21,059 nucleotides of DNA, from the IMG/VR virus record IMGVR_UViG_3300007734_000454, positions 1 through 21,059 of that record; one strand, 5' to 3'. This stretch comes from a virus. How positions within the stretch are numbered: the stretch's first letter is position 1; each line of letters begins with the position of its first letter. Shown here piece by piece: positions 20,323 to 21,059 of the stretch. The position numbers were made by a program, and so were the translations under genes. The notes below the pieces were generated by a model. That model did not search any database, was not told the origin of the DNA, and saw nothing but the letters and a program-made list of their open reading frames with translations.

Positions 20323-20738
20323 TGGCTTTTACAGGAAACTTTGCTTGCAACACATTCAAAACAGGACTGATGGACGCAACGTTCGATTTTGTGAACGACA
20401 CGTTCTACATGGCTTTGTACACCAATGCAGCCACGCTTGATGCCTCTACCACGGCTTATACGGCTACGGGCGAAGTTGTGGCTTCTGGGTACACGGCTGG
20501 TGGTCTTGCTCTTACGATTGCACAGACTCCAACGGTAGGTAACTCAGGCAGCGTGGCGTACATTTCATTTGACAATGCAATCTGGACATCTGCCCTGACA
20601 GCCCGTGGTGCGTTGATATACACAGCTAGTGGCTCTGTTTGCGTTTTAGATTTTGGAGCAGACAAAACTTCATCCACAACATTTACGGTGCAGTTCCCCG
20701 TAGTATCAAACACTTCAGCAATCATAAGGATCGCGTAA
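20322..20738 (+). CDS. Probable virion beta protein, 138 aa
   Basis: Begins MAFTGNFACNTFKTGLMDATFDF, then FYMALYTNAATLDASTTAYTATGEVVASGYTAGG, a mostly beta, uncharged sequence ending VQFPVVSNTSAIIRIA. This layout occurs in structural proteins of uncultured phages. The next truncated gene at 20946 begins with a related pattern, suggesting paralogues. It overlaps the adaptor stop (TAATGG) and the following start. It may be a tail-needle, stopper or head-fibre component, but the sequence does not tell which. Confidence 0.7.
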   Translation: MAFTGNFACNTFKTGLMDATFDFVNDTFYMALYTNAATLDASTTAYTATGEVVASGYTAGGLALTIAQTPTVGNSGSVAYISFDNAIWTSALTARGALIYTASGSVCVLDFGADKTSSTTFTVQFPVVSNTSAIIRIA

Positions 20739-20935
20739 TGGCAATCGTAACCACAACCAAAGGCGACATGGATGACTCATTGCTGGAGAAGCGTGAGGGT
20801 ACTGTGGAAAACGATAACGAAATGACCACATGGGTTGAGTACTGGCTGGAGGGTGAGCTTGTCCACCGTTCTGCGCATGTGACACTGAAAAAGATGCCCG
20901 TCTTTGGCGGTGGCGAAGCAGCATCAATAGGTTAA
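20738..20935 (+). CDS. Small hypothetical protein, 65 aa
   Basis: Starts MAIVTTTKGDMDDSLLEKREGTVENDNEM and continues TTWVEYWLEGELVHRSAHVTLKKMPVFGGGEAASIG. It is acidic with a beta-strand-rich centre. The ATG overlaps the previous stop (TAATGG) and has AAGGATCGCG before it. A longer in-frame ORF begins at 20639 but would run in the previous gene and lacks a ribosome site. It lies between two related virion-type proteins, so it may belong to the same complex. Confidence 0.7.
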   Translation: MAIVTTTKGDMDDSLLEKREGTVENDNEMTTWVEYWLEGELVHRSAHVTLKKMPVFGGGEAASIG

Positions 20936-20945
20936 AGGATAAATC

Positions 20946-21059
20946 GTGGCAAATACTCAATCAATGTGTACCTCGTTCATGAGCGAGCTTATGCTCGGTC
21001 AGCATCAGCTTGGCACTTCAACCATTGTGTCCCGTACAAGTTTGACTGCGCCAACGACA
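20946..21059 (+). CDS. Virion-type protein, 5' end, cut by window edge
   Basis: A GTG start, with AAAGGATAAATC before it, opens a frame MANTQSMCTSFMSELMLGQHQLGTSTIVSRTSLTAPTT (in two readable parts) running off the right edge. Its MCTSFMSELM pattern resembles CNTFKTGLMD of the gene at 20322, so it is probably a paralogue in the same structural family. Only 38 codons are available. The start is GTG rather than ATG. A methionine at codon 7 is possible but has no ribosome site. Confidence 0.65.
   Translation, partial: MANTQSMCTSFMSELMLGQHQLGTSTIVSRTSLTAPTT

Noticed and set aside
1-21059. CRISPR arrays, tRNAs, insertion sequences, integrase or attachment site
   Set aside because: No regularly spaced repeats, cloverleaf, transposase or recombinase was seen; the GAGA elements are too short and irregularly spaced for CRISPR.

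Overview
This window is part of a tailed-phage (Caudoviricetes) genome, or of a metagenome contig or prophage segment of one. It has a compact terminase–portal–scaffold–capsid–adaptor block, very short intergenic gaps, many ATGA/TAATG stop-start overlaps and a strand switch between two gene modules. The large P22-like portal, the Mu/HK97-type capsid protein, the P22 gp4-like and SU10-type adaptors, and a series of tiny lysine-rich proteins resemble uncultured aquatic podovirus-like phages of Gram-negative bacteria. Freshwater betaproteobacteria are a plausible host, but nothing here proves it. No integrase, repressor, tRNA, CRISPR array or insertion sequence was seen.

Left arm (1-4182, minus strand): ten complete small genes of unrecognised function plus the first codons of an eleventh. 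Most have the same Shine-Dalgarno leader, GGAGAAG(C), just before the ATG. Five copies of a 17-19 bp palindrome, GAGAGAGA-NNN-TCTCTCTC, sit just after stop codons or in the leader. Two extended -10 promoters (2664-2672 and 4174-4182) and two terminators (2689-2712 and 3583-3611) punctuate the arm.

Switch region (4183-4628): no convincing protein gene. Its right half looks like a minus-strand small RNA of about 142 nt (4436-4577). It has a consensus-like promoter (TTGTAC-17-TATACT), several perfect hairpins and a strong terminator with a T tract. The RNA would carry an anti-Shine-Dalgarno segment, GATGCTTCTCC, complementary over 7-11 bases to most left-arm leaders but not to the right-arm leaders. 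Its promoter shares a GTATAC core with a candidate divergent promoter for the right arm. This possible early/late switch is the most interesting hypothesis in the window.

Right arm (4629-21059, plus strand): small and large terminase, portal, a 64-aa protein, a GroES-like co-chaperonin, scaffold, a small head-associated protein, a probable decoration protein and the major capsid protein. A strong terminator and a structured leader follow. After these come two virion-type beta proteins, an alanine-rich coiled coil, a tail fibre with a glycine-rich tip, a small lysine-rich protein, a holin-like membrane protein, further basic miniproteins, a P22 gp4-like adaptor carrying an inserted beta domain, a zinc-ribbon protein, an SU10-type adaptor and three virion-type proteins, the last cut by the window edge. 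The genes are almost all translationally coupled and fit head assembly, DNA packaging, neck completion and host recognition.
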